64,000 nucleotides of DNA from Chryseobacterium gwangjuense (lineage in GTDB: Bacteria; Bacteroidota; Bacteroidia; Flavobacteriales; Weeksellaceae), in contig NZ_JAJTNP010000004.1 in NCBI RefSeq assembly GCF_021311115.1, positions 310,001 to 374,000 on the forward strand, given 5' to 3'. Positions 1 through 9,011 of the stretch are shown in pieces (position 1 is the first letter of the stretch; each line of letters opens with the position of its first letter). The notes under the pieces were generated by a model. The model did no database searches and was not told where the DNA came from. It saw nothing but the letters and a program-made list of their open reading frames with translations. The position numbers and the translations under genes are program-made.

Positions 1-1490
1 TAATATCCGACTTCATCTCTCAAAGCACCGTCACCTGTGAAATACTTTCCTGGAAAAGCTGAGAAATAGGTTTCTTTATACCGTTGATGATCGCCCCAGA
101 TTGTTCTTGCAATTCCCGGCCATGGAAAACGGATACAAAGATTTCCTGTCACCTGATTTCCGGAAATTTCATTACGTTTATCATCCATCAAGACAGGTTG
201 AATTCCCGGCAGTGGAAGGGTGGCGTAAGTCGGTTTTGTGGGCGTTACAAACGGAAGTGGCGAAATCATAATTCCTCCCGTTTCGGTTTGCCACCACGTA
301 TCTACAATCGGACATTTTTTCTTTCCAACATGGTCATTAAACCAATGCCAAGCTTCTTCGTTTATTGGTTCACCAACAGATCCAATTACTTTTAATGAGC
401 TAAGGTCATGTTTATCAACCCATTCTGTGCTCTCTTTTGCTAATGAACGAATTGCGGTCGGAGCGGTGTAGAACTGAGTAACTTCATGTTTGTCAATGAC
501 TTCCCAGAATCTGTCTGGCTCAGGATAAGTAGGAACTCCTTCGAAAATTACAGTTGTTGCTCCATTTAAAAGCGGTCCGTAAAGAATGTACGAGTGTCCT
601 GTAATCCATCCGATATCCGCAGTACACCAATAAATATCGTTTTCTTTATAATTGAATACATTTTTGAAAGTATAAGCTGTGTAAACCATGTATCCGGCGC
701 AAGTGTGAAGCATCCCTTTCGGTTTTCCCGTAGAACCGGAAGTGTACAAAATGAAAAGTGGATCTTCAGCATCCATAATCATCGTCACAAAATCTGCGGA
801 AGCTTTTTCATACAAGTCGGCCAACCAAAAATCTCTGTGTTCCTTCATTTTGATTTTATTGTTGGTTCTTTTCACAACCAAAACAGATTTTACCGTGGGT
901 GTTTTTTCCAGCGCTTCATCAACAATGCTTTTCAAATCTAAAACCTTGTTTCCTCTGTAGCTTCCGTCTGAAGTAATCACCATTTTTGCCCCACAGTCAT
1001 TCACTCTTGAAGAAACGGCAGATGCAGAAAATCCTGCAAAAATCACGGAATGAACGGCTCCCAACTTTGCACAAGCCAACATGGTAACTGCCAATTCCGG
1101 AATCATCGGAAGATAGATGCAGACTCTGTCACCTTTTTCGATGCCCATTTCCTTTAAAACATTCGCTGTTTTGTTGACTCTCGTATATAATTCGTTGTAA
1201 GAAATATGCTGTGCTGCTTCTTGAGGATCGTTCGGTTCCCAGATAATCGCGGTTTTGTCGCCTCTTACGGAAAGGTGTCTGTCTAAACAGTTTTTGGTGA
1301 TATTTAATTTTGCATTTTTAAACCAGGTGATTTTCGCTTCATTCATATCATATTTTACGACCTTGCTCCATCTCTGATACCACACAAAATTTTGATCAGC
1401 TATCTTGTCCCAGAATTTCTTAGGATTTTTGATAGACTTTTTATACTCCTCAAAATAGTGTGGTAAATCTTCTATTAGGTAATTTCTCAT
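1..1490 (-). CDS. acs: acetyl-CoA synthetase (acetate--CoA ligase), 3' end cut by window
   Basis: AMP-forming ligase that turns acetate, ATP and CoA into acetyl-CoA in the cytoplasm. I translated the minus strand by hand: it starts MRNYLIEDLPHYFEEYKKS at 1490 and stays open to the window edge. The adenylate-forming core is present (YTSGSTGKPKG P-loop, DTWWQTETGG, YFTGDGALRDE), and the order and spacing fit acs. About 496 residues are visible, so roughly the last 150, including the C-terminal lid with the regulatory lysine, lie outside. It sits 49 bp downstream of the PrpE-like ligase in the same direction and is probably co-transcribed with it. The nearby SSS-type kinase suggests acetate-responsive control. 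Confidence 0.96.
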   Translation of the reverse strand, partial: MRNYLIEDLPHYFEEYKKSIKNPKKFWDKIADQNFVWYQRWSKVVKYDMNEAKITWFKNAKLNITKNCLDRHLSVRGDKTAIIWEPNDPQEAAQHISYNELYTRVNKTANVLKEMGIEKGDRVCIYLPMIPELAVTMLACAKLGAVHSVIFAGFSASAVSSRVNDCGAKMVITSDGSYRGNKVLDLKSIVDEALEKTPTVKSVLVVKRTNNKIKMKEHRDFWLADLYEKASADFVTMIMDAEDPLFILYTSGSTGKPKGMLHTCAGYMVYTAYTFKNVFNYKENDIYWCTADIGWITGHSYILYGPLLNGATTVIFEGVPTYPEPDRFWEVIDKHEVTQFYTAPTAIRSLAKESTEWVDKHDLSSLKVIGSVGEPINEEAWHWFNDHVGKKKCPIVDTWWQTETGGIMISPLPFVTPTKPTYATLPLPGIQPVLMDDKRNEISGNQVTGNLCIRFPWPGIARTIWGDHQRYKETYFSAFPGKYFTGDGALRDEVGY

Positions 1491-1539
1491 ATCCCTTTCG
1501 TTTTTTGAAGTTTGAATTTTATTTAGATTAAATGTATAC

Positions 1540-3438
1540 TTAATTTCTTGTTTTAGCCCTGTATTCCTCGATTTTTTGCTGAATTTCTTCAATGATTTTC
1601 TCATCATCAATCGTCGATGGAATTTGAAATTCTTTTCCGTCTAATAAGGTTCTTATCAGTTTTCTTAAAATTTTTCCCGAACGTGTTTTAGGTAAGCGTT
1701 TTACAATCATTACATTTTTTAGACAGGCAACCGCTCCGATTTTTTCACGAACCGTTTTCACAATATCTTTTTCTACTTCTTCTTCGGAAATTGATGAACC
1801 GTTTTTTAAAACAACTGAAGAAAAAGGAATCTGCCCTTTCAGTTCATCGTCAATTCCGACAACGGCGCACTCAGCAACATCGGGATGTGAAGAAACAATT
1901 TCCTCCATTTCAGAGGTCGAAAGTCGATGTCCTGCAACATTAATGACATCGTCAACTCTTCCCGTGATGAAAATATATCCGTCTTCGTCCTTTATCGCAC
2001 CGTCTCCTGAAAAATAATATCCGTTGTATTGTGATAAATAACTGTTTTGAAAACGATCATTATCATTCCAGATTCCCAGTAAAGCACCTGGAGGAAGTGG
2101 TAGTTTGATGATTAAATAACCTTCCTGATGCGCATCGAGTTCATATCCGTTTTCATCAAAAATTTTAATGTCATAGCCGGGAATTGGTTTTCCGGCAGAT
2201 GCTCTTTTAATTTTGTAGTTTTCATCAAAAGTCATTAAACCTAACATTGGCCAACCTGACTCAGTTTGCCACCAATGATCGATCGCAGGAACTCCGATAT
2301 GTTCTGCAAACCAATCCAAAGTCGCAACATCACATCTTTCTCCGGCTAAAAATTGTTTTTTAAAATGGCTTAGATCGTATTTTTTCACCAATTCTCCGTT
2401 CGGATCTTCTTTTTTTATGGCGCGAATTGCTGTCGGAGCGGTGAACATCACCGAAACTTTATATTCTGAAACAATCCTCCAAAATGTTCCTGCATCAGGA
2501 GTCATGATGGGTTTTCCTTCGAAAATAATTGTGGTGTTTCTATTAATTAATGGCCCGTAAACCGAAAAACTATGTCCGACTGCCCAGCCAAAATCAGATG
2601 CAGCCCAATAGGTTTCTCCGGGTTCTACACCGTAAATATATTTCATGGAAAACTTTAAAGCTGCTGCATAACCACCTGTGTCACGCGTGATTCCTTTGGG
2701 TTTTCCTGTCGTTCCTGATGTGTATAATAAATAGAGTGGGTGAGTAGATTCAATGGAAACACAATCTGCAGGTTCTGATTGTTGAACTAATTCTTCGTAA
2801 TCAATGAGCCCATCAAACATCTCATGTTGATTATCTACCAATTTTCTGTTGTAAACGATAATATTGTCAACTTTATCCTGTGCCAATTCAACAGCTTTTT
2901 CAACCAAAGGTAAATACGGAATTCTCTTGGCAATTTCAACTCTTGCGGTTGCTGTAATTAAAGCTTTCGGTTTACAATCATCGATTCTCACCACCAGTTC
3001 GGTCGGTGCAAAACCTCCGAAAACGACATTGTGTATCACTCCAATCCTTGCACAAGCCAACATGGCAAACAATGTTTGTGGAATCATCGGCATATAAATA
3101 ACTGTTGTGTCTCCTTTTTTTAAGCCTAAAGAAATTAGACCTCCAGCTAATTTTGAAATTTCTTCTTTTGCCTGATGGAAAGTATAGGTTTTCTTCTGGT
3201 TGGTAACCGGAGAATCGTAAACAATTGCAACCTGATCTCCGAGCCCATCTTCAATATGCTTATCGATACATAAATAACACATATTCAGCTTTCCGTCGGA
3301 AAACCATTGAGCATAGTCATTTTCATCTTTTGAAAGAATCTGCGTAGGAAACTCAAACCAGTCGATTTCCTGAGCCTGTTCTTTCCAGAAATTCTCTTTG
3401 TCTTCTATACTTCTTTTAAATAAAATATCTGCATTCAT
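1540..3438 (-). CDS. prpE: propionyl-CoA synthetase-like acyl-CoA ligase
   Basis: AMP-forming short-chain acyl-CoA synthetase of about 632 residues, the usual length for PrpE/ACSS3. It carries the P-loop LLYTSGTTGKPKG followed by ITRDTGGYAAAL; the RDTGG stretch is characteristic of PrpE rather than Acs. Also present are DHWWQTESGWP, YFSGDGAIKDEDGY and the C-terminal TRSGKILRK with the lysine that is acetylated or catalytic in this family. I place the start at 3438 (MNADILFKRS). An in-frame ATG 48 bp upstream would add residues encoded by an intergenic repeat (LRRYAPRND), which is not credible. The substrate is probably propionate, though acetate or other short acids cannot be excluded. Confidence 0.88.
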   Translation of the reverse strand: MNADILFKRSIEDKENFWKEQAQEIDWFEFPTQILSKDENDYAQWFSDGKLNMCYLCIDKHIEDGLGDQVAIVYDSPVTNQKKTYTFHQAKEEISKLAGGLISLGLKKGDTTVIYMPMIPQTLFAMLACARIGVIHNVVFGGFAPTELVVRIDDCKPKALITATARVEIAKRIPYLPLVEKAVELAQDKVDNIIVYNRKLVDNQHEMFDGLIDYEELVQQSEPADCVSIESTHPLYLLYTSGTTGKPKGITRDTGGYAAALKFSMKYIYGVEPGETYWAASDFGWAVGHSFSVYGPLINRNTTIIFEGKPIMTPDAGTFWRIVSEYKVSVMFTAPTAIRAIKKEDPNGELVKKYDLSHFKKQFLAGERCDVATLDWFAEHIGVPAIDHWWQTESGWPMLGLMTFDENYKIKRASAGKPIPGYDIKIFDENGYELDAHQEGYLIIKLPLPPGALLGIWNDNDRFQNSYLSQYNGYYFSGDGAIKDEDGYIFITGRVDDVINVAGHRLSTSEMEEIVSSHPDVAECAVVGIDDELKGQIPFSSVVLKNGSSISEEEVEKDIVKTVREKIGAVACLKNVMIVKRLPKTRSGKILRKLIRTLLDGKEFQIPSTIDDEKIIEEIQQKIEEYRAKTRN

Positions 3439-3456
3439 AGTAATTTTATGTTTTAA

Positions 3457-3562
3457 GTCATTACGAGGAGCGTAGCGACGAAGCAATCTCTTATCCTTAC
3501 ATTAATCTTAATGGTTGAAAAAATTATCTTTAATGAGATTGTTTTACTTCGCTTGTAATGAC
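3457..3562. repeat. intergenic hairpin repeat (GTCATTACGAGGAGCG type)
   Basis: Imperfect inverted repeat: GTCATTACGAGGAGCGTAGC on the left, with GAGATTG...CTTCGC...GTAATGAC returning on the right. It resembles the abundant intergenic repeats of flavobacterial genomes. It lies between the response regulator and the PrpE-like gene and contributes a false upstream start to the latter. Confidence 0.7.
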
Positions 3563-3604
3563 GGTATGTACAAGTCTTTTATCTTTTCTCTACCATCTTT
3601 TAGT

Positions 3605-3967
3605 CTACTCAAACATTTCCTCAATCTGTTGCATCAGTTTTTTTATAGAATAAGGTTTTGTGACATACGCATCAGCTCCCATTTCCAACCCTCTTTCAAT
3701 ATCTTTCGGATTGTTTTTGGCGCTTAAGAAAATGACTTTAGTGTTTTTTAGTTTTTCGTCCTGTTTGATGAGTTCCAATGTACTGTATCCATCAAGATTG
3801 GGCATCATAATATCCAGTAAAATCACATCAGGAATCATCACTTTTAAAAAATCTAAAACTTCTGTTCCGTCTCTGGCGATGAAAACGTCGTAACCGTTTT
3901 TCTTGAAACTGTATTCCAGTGACATTAATATTTTGTGTTCATCATCTGCAATAATTATCTTTTTCAT
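3605..3967 (-). CDS. receiver-only response regulator
   Basis: A 120-residue CheY-like receiver domain with no output domain. The acidic pair is D8/D9, the phospho-acceptor is D52 in LLDIMMP, the switch residue S82 is in IFLSAK, and K104 is in YVTKP. The start overlaps the stop of the upstream histidine kinase by 4 bp, so the two are translationally coupled and almost certainly partners. CrbR, the partner of the related CrbS kinase in gamma-proteobacteria, carries a DNA-binding domain. Its absence here implies phosphotransfer to another protein or action by protein binding (inference). Confidence 0.93.
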   Translation of the reverse strand: MKKIIIADDEHKILMSLEYSFKKNGYDVFIARDGTEVLDFLKVMIPDVILLDIMMPNLDGYSTLELIKQDEKLKNTKVIFLSAKNNPKDIERGLEMGADAYVTKPYSIKKLMQQIEEMFE

Positions 3968-6678
3968 AAGGTGTGTTTGTGTTGTTCAACTTCATTTTTA
4001 TGCTCTTTTATTTTTTCGGGAAGGGTGATGGTAAAAGTAACACCTAATCCGCTATTGTCTGCTTTTATGGTTCCGCCTTGAGCTTGTACAATTTTCTTTG
4101 AAATAGCAAGTCCTAATCCGCTTCCAGTCGGTTTTAAAATATTTTGATTTTTCGACTGATAGAATTTATCAAAAATCATTTCCAAGTCTTCTTCGGGAAT
4201 ATGTTTTCCGGTATTAAAAATCTTAATGATTAAACGGTTTTCTTTTTCAGACAATTTAGTCTGAATGGTTCCCTGTTCATCAGTAAACTTTAAAGCATTT
4301 CCTAAAATATTCTGAAATAATTGAATCATTCTTGCTTCATCATATTCAAATAAAAATTGATTGAGAAGGATAACTTCACTCAAATGAATATTTTTTTGCT
4401 GAATCAAATGCAGAAGTGGATTTAATGCTTTTTTATAGGTTTCAATAATATTATTTTCCTGAATGTGTAAAACGATTTCTCCGTGCTGAAGTTTGTCCAA
4501 ATAAAGAATATCATTGATGATTTCACTCAGTCTGTCAGATTCTGTGATGATATTATTTAAAAATTCTCTTTTGATATCTAAAGGAATATCGTCATCATCT
4601 GCCAAAATCTCTCCGGCAGAACGAATGGCTGTAATCGGAGTTCTCAATTCATGGGCAACAGAATCAAGAAAATCGTCTTTTTGATGATCTTTGATGATTA
4701 AACTTTCATTGGCTTTTCTAAGGTCATCAGACAGTTTTTGAAGTTCCTCCGATTGCTCGGTCAGTTTTTTATTAAGCGTAATGTTTTCTTTGGATTCCTC
4801 TAAAATATTTAAAACTTCCTTTAAAGATATTTTATCTTCTTTTGTCACGCCTTCAATTAAAATTTTGGCTGAAGCAGTTCCTATTCTTCCTGCTAACAGG
4901 TTTTCCGAAAATTTAATAAACCTTGAATCTGCCGTTTCTGCTTGAGAATCAATATTGTATTTTAAATTGAAAATTCTTAATGCCTGTTCGGTTTTATTTT
5001 TGCCTAAAAACCTTTCCAAAATATTCTTAATATCTGAAACATAGGCGGTTCCACGCCATATAAATGCGTTTTCGTGATTTTGAATATATTTATCAATGTC
5101 AACATATAATTCGGCAAAATTTCGTTCACGGTAATTTCCTTTACTGCTCACGGAAAGAATAGTAAATAAACCTGTGTTCACTAAAATTGACCAAAAGAAA
5201 ATCTGTGGAATTTTACCTAAAAAATAAATTTTAAAGAACTCAAAAGAATCATACAATTCCCTTATAACTCCTTTGAATTCCTGATTGTAGGAAAAATAAT
5301 ATTGAGGAATAATCAATCCGAAATAACAAATTGCCAAACCTGCTAATAATCCGATTACTGCTCCCTTATAAGTTCCTCTTCTCCAGAAAATAGCCCCGAA
5401 AAATGCAGGTGCCAACTGAGCAATTACCACAAATGAAATCAGTCCCACCGAATCGAGCGAAGTTTTTAAAATAAAGTATTTATAAAAAGCAAACGCCATG
5501 ATGATCAATGCGAAAATGCTGAATTTTCTGATATTGGTAATGAGTTTGTTATTTTGGGCTTCATTTTCAGACTTAAGCTTTCCTAATAGCCCGTAAGGAA
5601 TAATTAAATTGTTGGAAAGCATGATAGACAAAGTGATTGCAGAAATAATAATCATGGAAATACAAGAACTTAAACCACCAAGAAAAACAAAAACTGTAAT
5701 CCATGTATTATCAAAATGTTGCGGAATTAAAATAGAGTAGAACTCAGGATTTACTTTTTGTCCGTCAAAAATCAATCTTCCTCCCCATGCAATCGGGAAG
5801 ATAAATACGGTGAAAATCAATAAGTAAAGCGGGAAAAACCAAATGGCAGTTTTGATATGTTTTTCCTGTCTGTTTTCAACAATCGCAGTGTGGAATTGTC
5901 TTGGAAGGATACAGATTGCAGTTCCTGAAATCAGGCAAAGAACCATCCAGTTCATGGCATCTTCAATCCCGTTGAACGTATTTTTTGCTTTAAAATCTTC
6001 AAATTTACTCGCCTTTTCATAGATGTCTGAAAACCCATCAAACACAAAATAAATAACGAAAAATCCTAAAATAATAATGAAAAAAAGTTTTAAAAAACTT
6101 TCTAAAGCAATAGCTGAAATAATTCCCAACCTTTTTTCTGAAGCATCAACATATCTTGTTCCGTAATAGGATGAAAACAACGCGATTAAAACGACAACAA
6201 AAGTAGCATTATCCGTTAGAATATCTTTAGACATTGCAGTTTCTGTTACCAGGTGAAAAGTTTCTGAAATCGCTTTGATCTGCAAACCGATGTAGGGTAC
6301 AATAGCTAGAAGACAAACAATGGTAATGATGGCACTGAAACTTCTGCTGTTCCCATATCTTAGCGAGATAAAATCTGCTAAACTACTGATTTTATTCACT
6401 CTTGAAATTCGTACAATTCTGGTATTGATGTAAATCCATGCCGGAATAATCATGATGGGACCAATGTAAATCGGAAGGTAGTTGAGCCCGCTTGTTGCGG
6501 CAACACCAATACTTCCGTAGTACGTCCAGGCTGTGCAATACACCGCCAGAGAAAGCGCATAGATATAGGGATTGTTGATCCAAAGCTTACTCTTTTTCTT
6601 CTCCGCCAGATGAGCGACTAAGAACAAAAGGGCTAGATAAAACAAAACCACGGTAAATAACGCAAAACTACTCATCAT
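3964..6678 (-). CDS. SSS-transporter-fused sensor histidine kinase (CrbS/CbrA-like)
   Basis: A 904-residue inner-membrane protein. Residues about 1-500 form a sodium:solute symporter-like domain with roughly 13 hydrophobic segments. A STAC-like linker follows at about 540-620 (RFIKFSENLLAGRIGTASA), then a coiled coil and a HisKA domain with phospho-acceptor H676 (VAHELRTP). The HATPase domain shows N, F and G motifs (FQNILGNALKF, FDKFYQ, GSGLGLAI). This architecture is known from CbrA, MxtR and CrbS; CrbS controls acs. Position in a block with acs, a PrpE-like ligase and a carboxylate-type transporter supports sensing of a short-chain acid (inference). It overlaps both neighbours (11 bp and 4 bp). 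Confidence 0.93.
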   Translation of the reverse strand: MMSSFALFTVVLFYLALLFLVAHLAEKKKSKLWINNPYIYALSLAVYCTAWTYYGSIGVAATSGLNYLPIYIGPIMIIPAWIYINTRIVRISRVNKISSLADFISLRYGNSRSFSAIITIVCLLAIVPYIGLQIKAISETFHLVTETAMSKDILTDNATFVVVLIALFSSYYGTRYVDASEKRLGIISAIALESFLKLFFIIILGFFVIYFVFDGFSDIYEKASKFEDFKAKNTFNGIEDAMNWMVLCLISGTAICILPRQFHTAIVENRQEKHIKTAIWFFPLYLLIFTVFIFPIAWGGRLIFDGQKVNPEFYSILIPQHFDNTWITVFVFLGGLSSCISMIIISAITLSIMLSNNLIIPYGLLGKLKSENEAQNNKLITNIRKFSIFALIIMAFAFYKYFILKTSLDSVGLISFVVIAQLAPAFFGAIFWRRGTYKGAVIGLLAGLAICYFGLIIPQYYFSYNQEFKGVIRELYDSFEFFKIYFLGKIPQIFFWSILVNTGLFTILSVSSKGNYRERNFAELYVDIDKYIQNHENAFIWRGTAYVSDIKNILERFLGKNKTEQALRIFNLKYNIDSQAETADSRFIKFSENLLAGRIGTASAKILIEGVTKEDKISLKEVLNILEESKENITLNKKLTEQSEELQKLSDDLRKANESLIIKDHQKDDFLDSVAHELRTPITAIRSAGEILADDDDIPLDIKREFLNNIITESDRLSEIINDILYLDKLQHGEIVLHIQENNIIETYKKALNPLLHLIQQKNIHLSEVILLNQFLFEYDEARMIQLFQNILGNALKFTDEQGTIQTKLSEKENRLIIKIFNTGKHIPEEDLEMIFDKFYQSKNQNILKPTGSGLGLAISKKIVQAQGGTIKADNSGLGVTFTITLPEKIKEHKNEVEQHKHTL

Positions 6679-6862
6679 ATTTTTTTACGATTACAAAAGA
6701 AATAATGATGGAAATCATCCAGATCACGAAAATGTAAATAAGGATCATTGGGTAGCCGAAAACCTCCCTGTCACTGTTGAACAGCAATGAAACTGGAATG
6801 CTAAAAGCAATAAGGAGTCCGATACTCAGGATGATGAGCTTTTGTTCGTGTCTTTTTTTCAT
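6668..6862 (-). CDS. small two-helix membrane protein
   Basis: A 64-residue protein with two hydrophobic segments (about residues 8-29 and 36-58) and a charged N-terminus (MKKRHEQK). I do not recognise a family. Its 3' end overlaps the start of the transporter-fused kinase by 11 bp, which implies coupled translation. Small companions are known for some SSS-type proteins, so an accessory subunit of the sensor is plausible, but nothing in the sequence proves it. Confidence 0.8.
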   Translation of the reverse strand: MKKRHEQKLIILSIGLLIAFSIPVSLLFNSDREVFGYPMILIYIFVIWMISIIISFVIVKKYDE

Positions 6863-6923
6863 GATCTATAAAAAATAATTGACGGACAGAAAATATCCGC
6901 CAATTATCACTAACTTATTTTGT

Positions 6924-7151
6924 TTAAACTTTATCGTCAGAATACTCTCCGGTTAAAGCATAATAGCCGAAAATGGCTAATCCGCCTGAGATAATCGGCA
7001 TCAGAACAAACAAGATGATGATTCCGAAGACCAGATCTTCCTGTTTTCCTGAGGTGATTTTGGGGATTCCCAAAACCGTAATTCCGAAATATCCCACCAC
7101 CAGTGCGATGGCTATCCAAAGTATGCCTAATATTTTTTTTAGTCCGTTCAT
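6924..7151 (-). CDS. small two-helix membrane protein
   Basis: A 75-residue protein with hydrophobic segments at about residues 5-27 and 41-67, separated by a polar loop (KITSGKQED). No known motif. It lies between the MHS-type transporter (43 bp downstream of its stop) and the other tiny membrane protein, in the same direction, and is likely part of the same transcript. Function unknown; a transporter or sensor accessory role would fit. Confidence 0.8.
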   Translation of the reverse strand: MNGLKKILGILWIAIALVVGYFGITVLGIPKITSGKQEDLVFGIIILFVLMPIISGGLAIFGYYALTGEYSDDKV

Positions 7152-7194
7152 TTTAGTTGTTTTAAAATTAATAAAAATTTGAGTGAATCAGTGC

Positions 7195-8775
7195 TTAATC
7201 ATGAAGATTGTTGTTCTTATTTTTAAGATAAAATAATCCGATTATTAAACAGACTGTGGCTACTCCAATTGGATACCAAAGCCCTTCCAGATACCATGTT
7301 GCGTGTCCTGCCTCTTTGCCTGTGGTTACTAAATAGGTTGCAACGGCCGGAAGCAATCCTCCAAATACTCCGTTTCCGATATGATAAGGCAAAGACATTG
7401 ATGTGTAACGGATTCTCACAGGGAACATTTCTACTAAAAAAGCAGCAATAGGACCGTAAACCATCGTTACAAAAATCACCTGGATGAATACTAAAAATAC
7501 CAGATACCATTTTGTACTGTCGTTGATCGTTATCGATTGTGAGACTTTTGGTTCTTCCACTTTTCCGTCTTTCATGACAGGTCCGCTTGGTGACCAGTGA
7601 ACTACGCTGTCTTTTTTAATCAAAGTTCCGTCTGTATACAGTGTTTCTTTATGGAAAGTCACTAAGCTGTCGGTTGTGATTTTATCGTGAATTTTTGCTG
7701 TTCTTTTCTCTGTAATTCCGTTAGCTGCAATGGTTTTACTTTCAATATTTACACTTTTAAACATGGAATCATAAATCGGTCTGTAAGCTAAAATGGCAAC
7801 CAACATTCCCGTTAACATGATTGCTTTTCGTCCTACCTTATCAGAAAGCCAGCCGAAGAAAACAAAGAAAGGAGTTCCTAAAAATAAAGCTGTTGCCATT
7901 AAATAATCAACCTGAATAGATTCTATATTCATGACTTTTTGCAGGAAGCTCATGGCATAAAATTGTCCCGTGTACCAGATTACACCTTGTCCCATTGCAG
8001 CTCCGAATAAAGCCAGTAAGACAAATTTAAAATTGAATTTATTTCCGAAACTTTCTTTTAAAGGGTTTTTAGAAGTTTTTCCTTCACTTTTAGCCTTGGC
8101 AAAAAGCGGAGATTCTTTCATATTTCTTCTGATAATGTAAGAAACTCCTACCATTAAGATGGAAATCCAGAATGGAACTCTCCAGCCCCAACCATCGAAT
8201 TCTTCTGTAGAAAGAGAAGATTTTGTTACCAGGATCACAATTAATGAAATGAAAAGTCCGGCTGTTGCTGTAGTTTGGATCCACGAAGTCCAGTAACCTC
8301 TTCTTCCCGGTTGTGCGTATTCGGCTACATAAGTTGCAGCACCTCCATATTCTCCTCCTAAAGCTAAACCTTGCAATAATCTTAAAATTAAAACTAAAAC
8401 AGGCGCCATGAATCCAATGGTTTCATAACTGGGGATACATCCGATCAGAAATGTTGAGAATCCCATGATCAGCAAGGTAACCAAAAAAGTATATTTTCTT
8501 CCGATAATATCTCCTAATCTTCCAAAGAATAATGCTCCGAAAGGTCTTACTACAAATCCTGCTGCAAAAGTGGCAAGCGTAGATAAAAATGCTGCGGTCG
8601 GATTATCTGCCGGGAAAAATTTAGTGGCTAAAACAACGGCTAGACTTCCGAAAATATAGAAGTCGTACCATTCTATCAATGTGCCGAGTGATGATGCAGT
8701 GATGACACTCCAAATCGTGCGGTTTTTCTGCTTATCGGTCATATTTTCGTAGGCATCGTGATGATTTTCGCTCAT
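7195..8775 (-). CDS. MFS transporter, metabolite:H+ symporter (MHS) type
   Basis: A 526-residue major facilitator protein. The N-terminal half has the MHS hallmarks: SLGTLIEWYDFYIFGSLA, a GDIIGRKYTF loop motif, and LQGLALGGEYGGAATYVAEY. This group (ProP, KgtP, ShiA-like) imports organic acids and osmolytes with protons. It is about 80-90 residues longer than usual because of a polar insertion at about residues 345-425 (MFKSVNIESK...SITINDSTKW) between transmembrane segments of the C-terminal half. Given the neighbours, a short-chain carboxylate is the likeliest substrate (inference). Confidence 0.9.
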   Translation of the reverse strand: MSENHHDAYENMTDKQKNRTIWSVITASSLGTLIEWYDFYIFGSLAVVLATKFFPADNPTAAFLSTLATFAAGFVVRPFGALFFGRLGDIIGRKYTFLVTLLIMGFSTFLIGCIPSYETIGFMAPVLVLILRLLQGLALGGEYGGAATYVAEYAQPGRRGYWTSWIQTTATAGLFISLIVILVTKSSLSTEEFDGWGWRVPFWISILMVGVSYIIRRNMKESPLFAKAKSEGKTSKNPLKESFGNKFNFKFVLLALFGAAMGQGVIWYTGQFYAMSFLQKVMNIESIQVDYLMATALFLGTPFFVFFGWLSDKVGRKAIMLTGMLVAILAYRPIYDSMFKSVNIESKTIAANGITEKRTAKIHDKITTDSLVTFHKETLYTDGTLIKKDSVVHWSPSGPVMKDGKVEEPKVSQSITINDSTKWYLVFLVFIQVIFVTMVYGPIAAFLVEMFPVRIRYTSMSLPYHIGNGVFGGLLPAVATYLVTTGKEAGHATWYLEGLWYPIGVATVCLIIGLFYLKNKNNNLHD

Positions 8776-8831
8776 ATTGCTTGAATTTTGATGTTAGTTA
8801 AATTGATGTTGAGTACTTATAGTTTTGTTTT

Positions 8832-8988
8832 TTATCGCAAAGGCGCAAGGGAAATTTTATATGCTTTATGTTTTAAGACGCAAAGATTTTATCGCAGATA
8901 AAATTTAAACGGTACTTGCTGAAAATCTTTGATTTTCTTGCGTCTTAAAACGATTAGGTTTAAAAAAAACTTTGCGTCTTTGCGATTG
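8832..8988. repeat. intergenic hairpin repeat (GCAAAGACGCAAAG type)
   Basis: Nested inverted repeats: ATCGCAAAGGCGCAAGG at the left is mirrored by CTTTGCGTCTTTGCGAT at the right, and TTTTAAGACGCAAAGATTTT by AATCTTTGATTTTCTTGCGTCTTAAAA inside. It fills the gap between the porin and transporter genes. No coding potential seen. Confidence 0.7.
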
Positions 8989-9011
8989 TAAAAGTTAATT
9001 GAGTAATATTT

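Noticed and set aside
3439..3486. N-terminal extension of the PrpE-like ligase
   Set aside because: The extra residues come from the flanking hairpin repeat; the family starts near MNADILFKRS.
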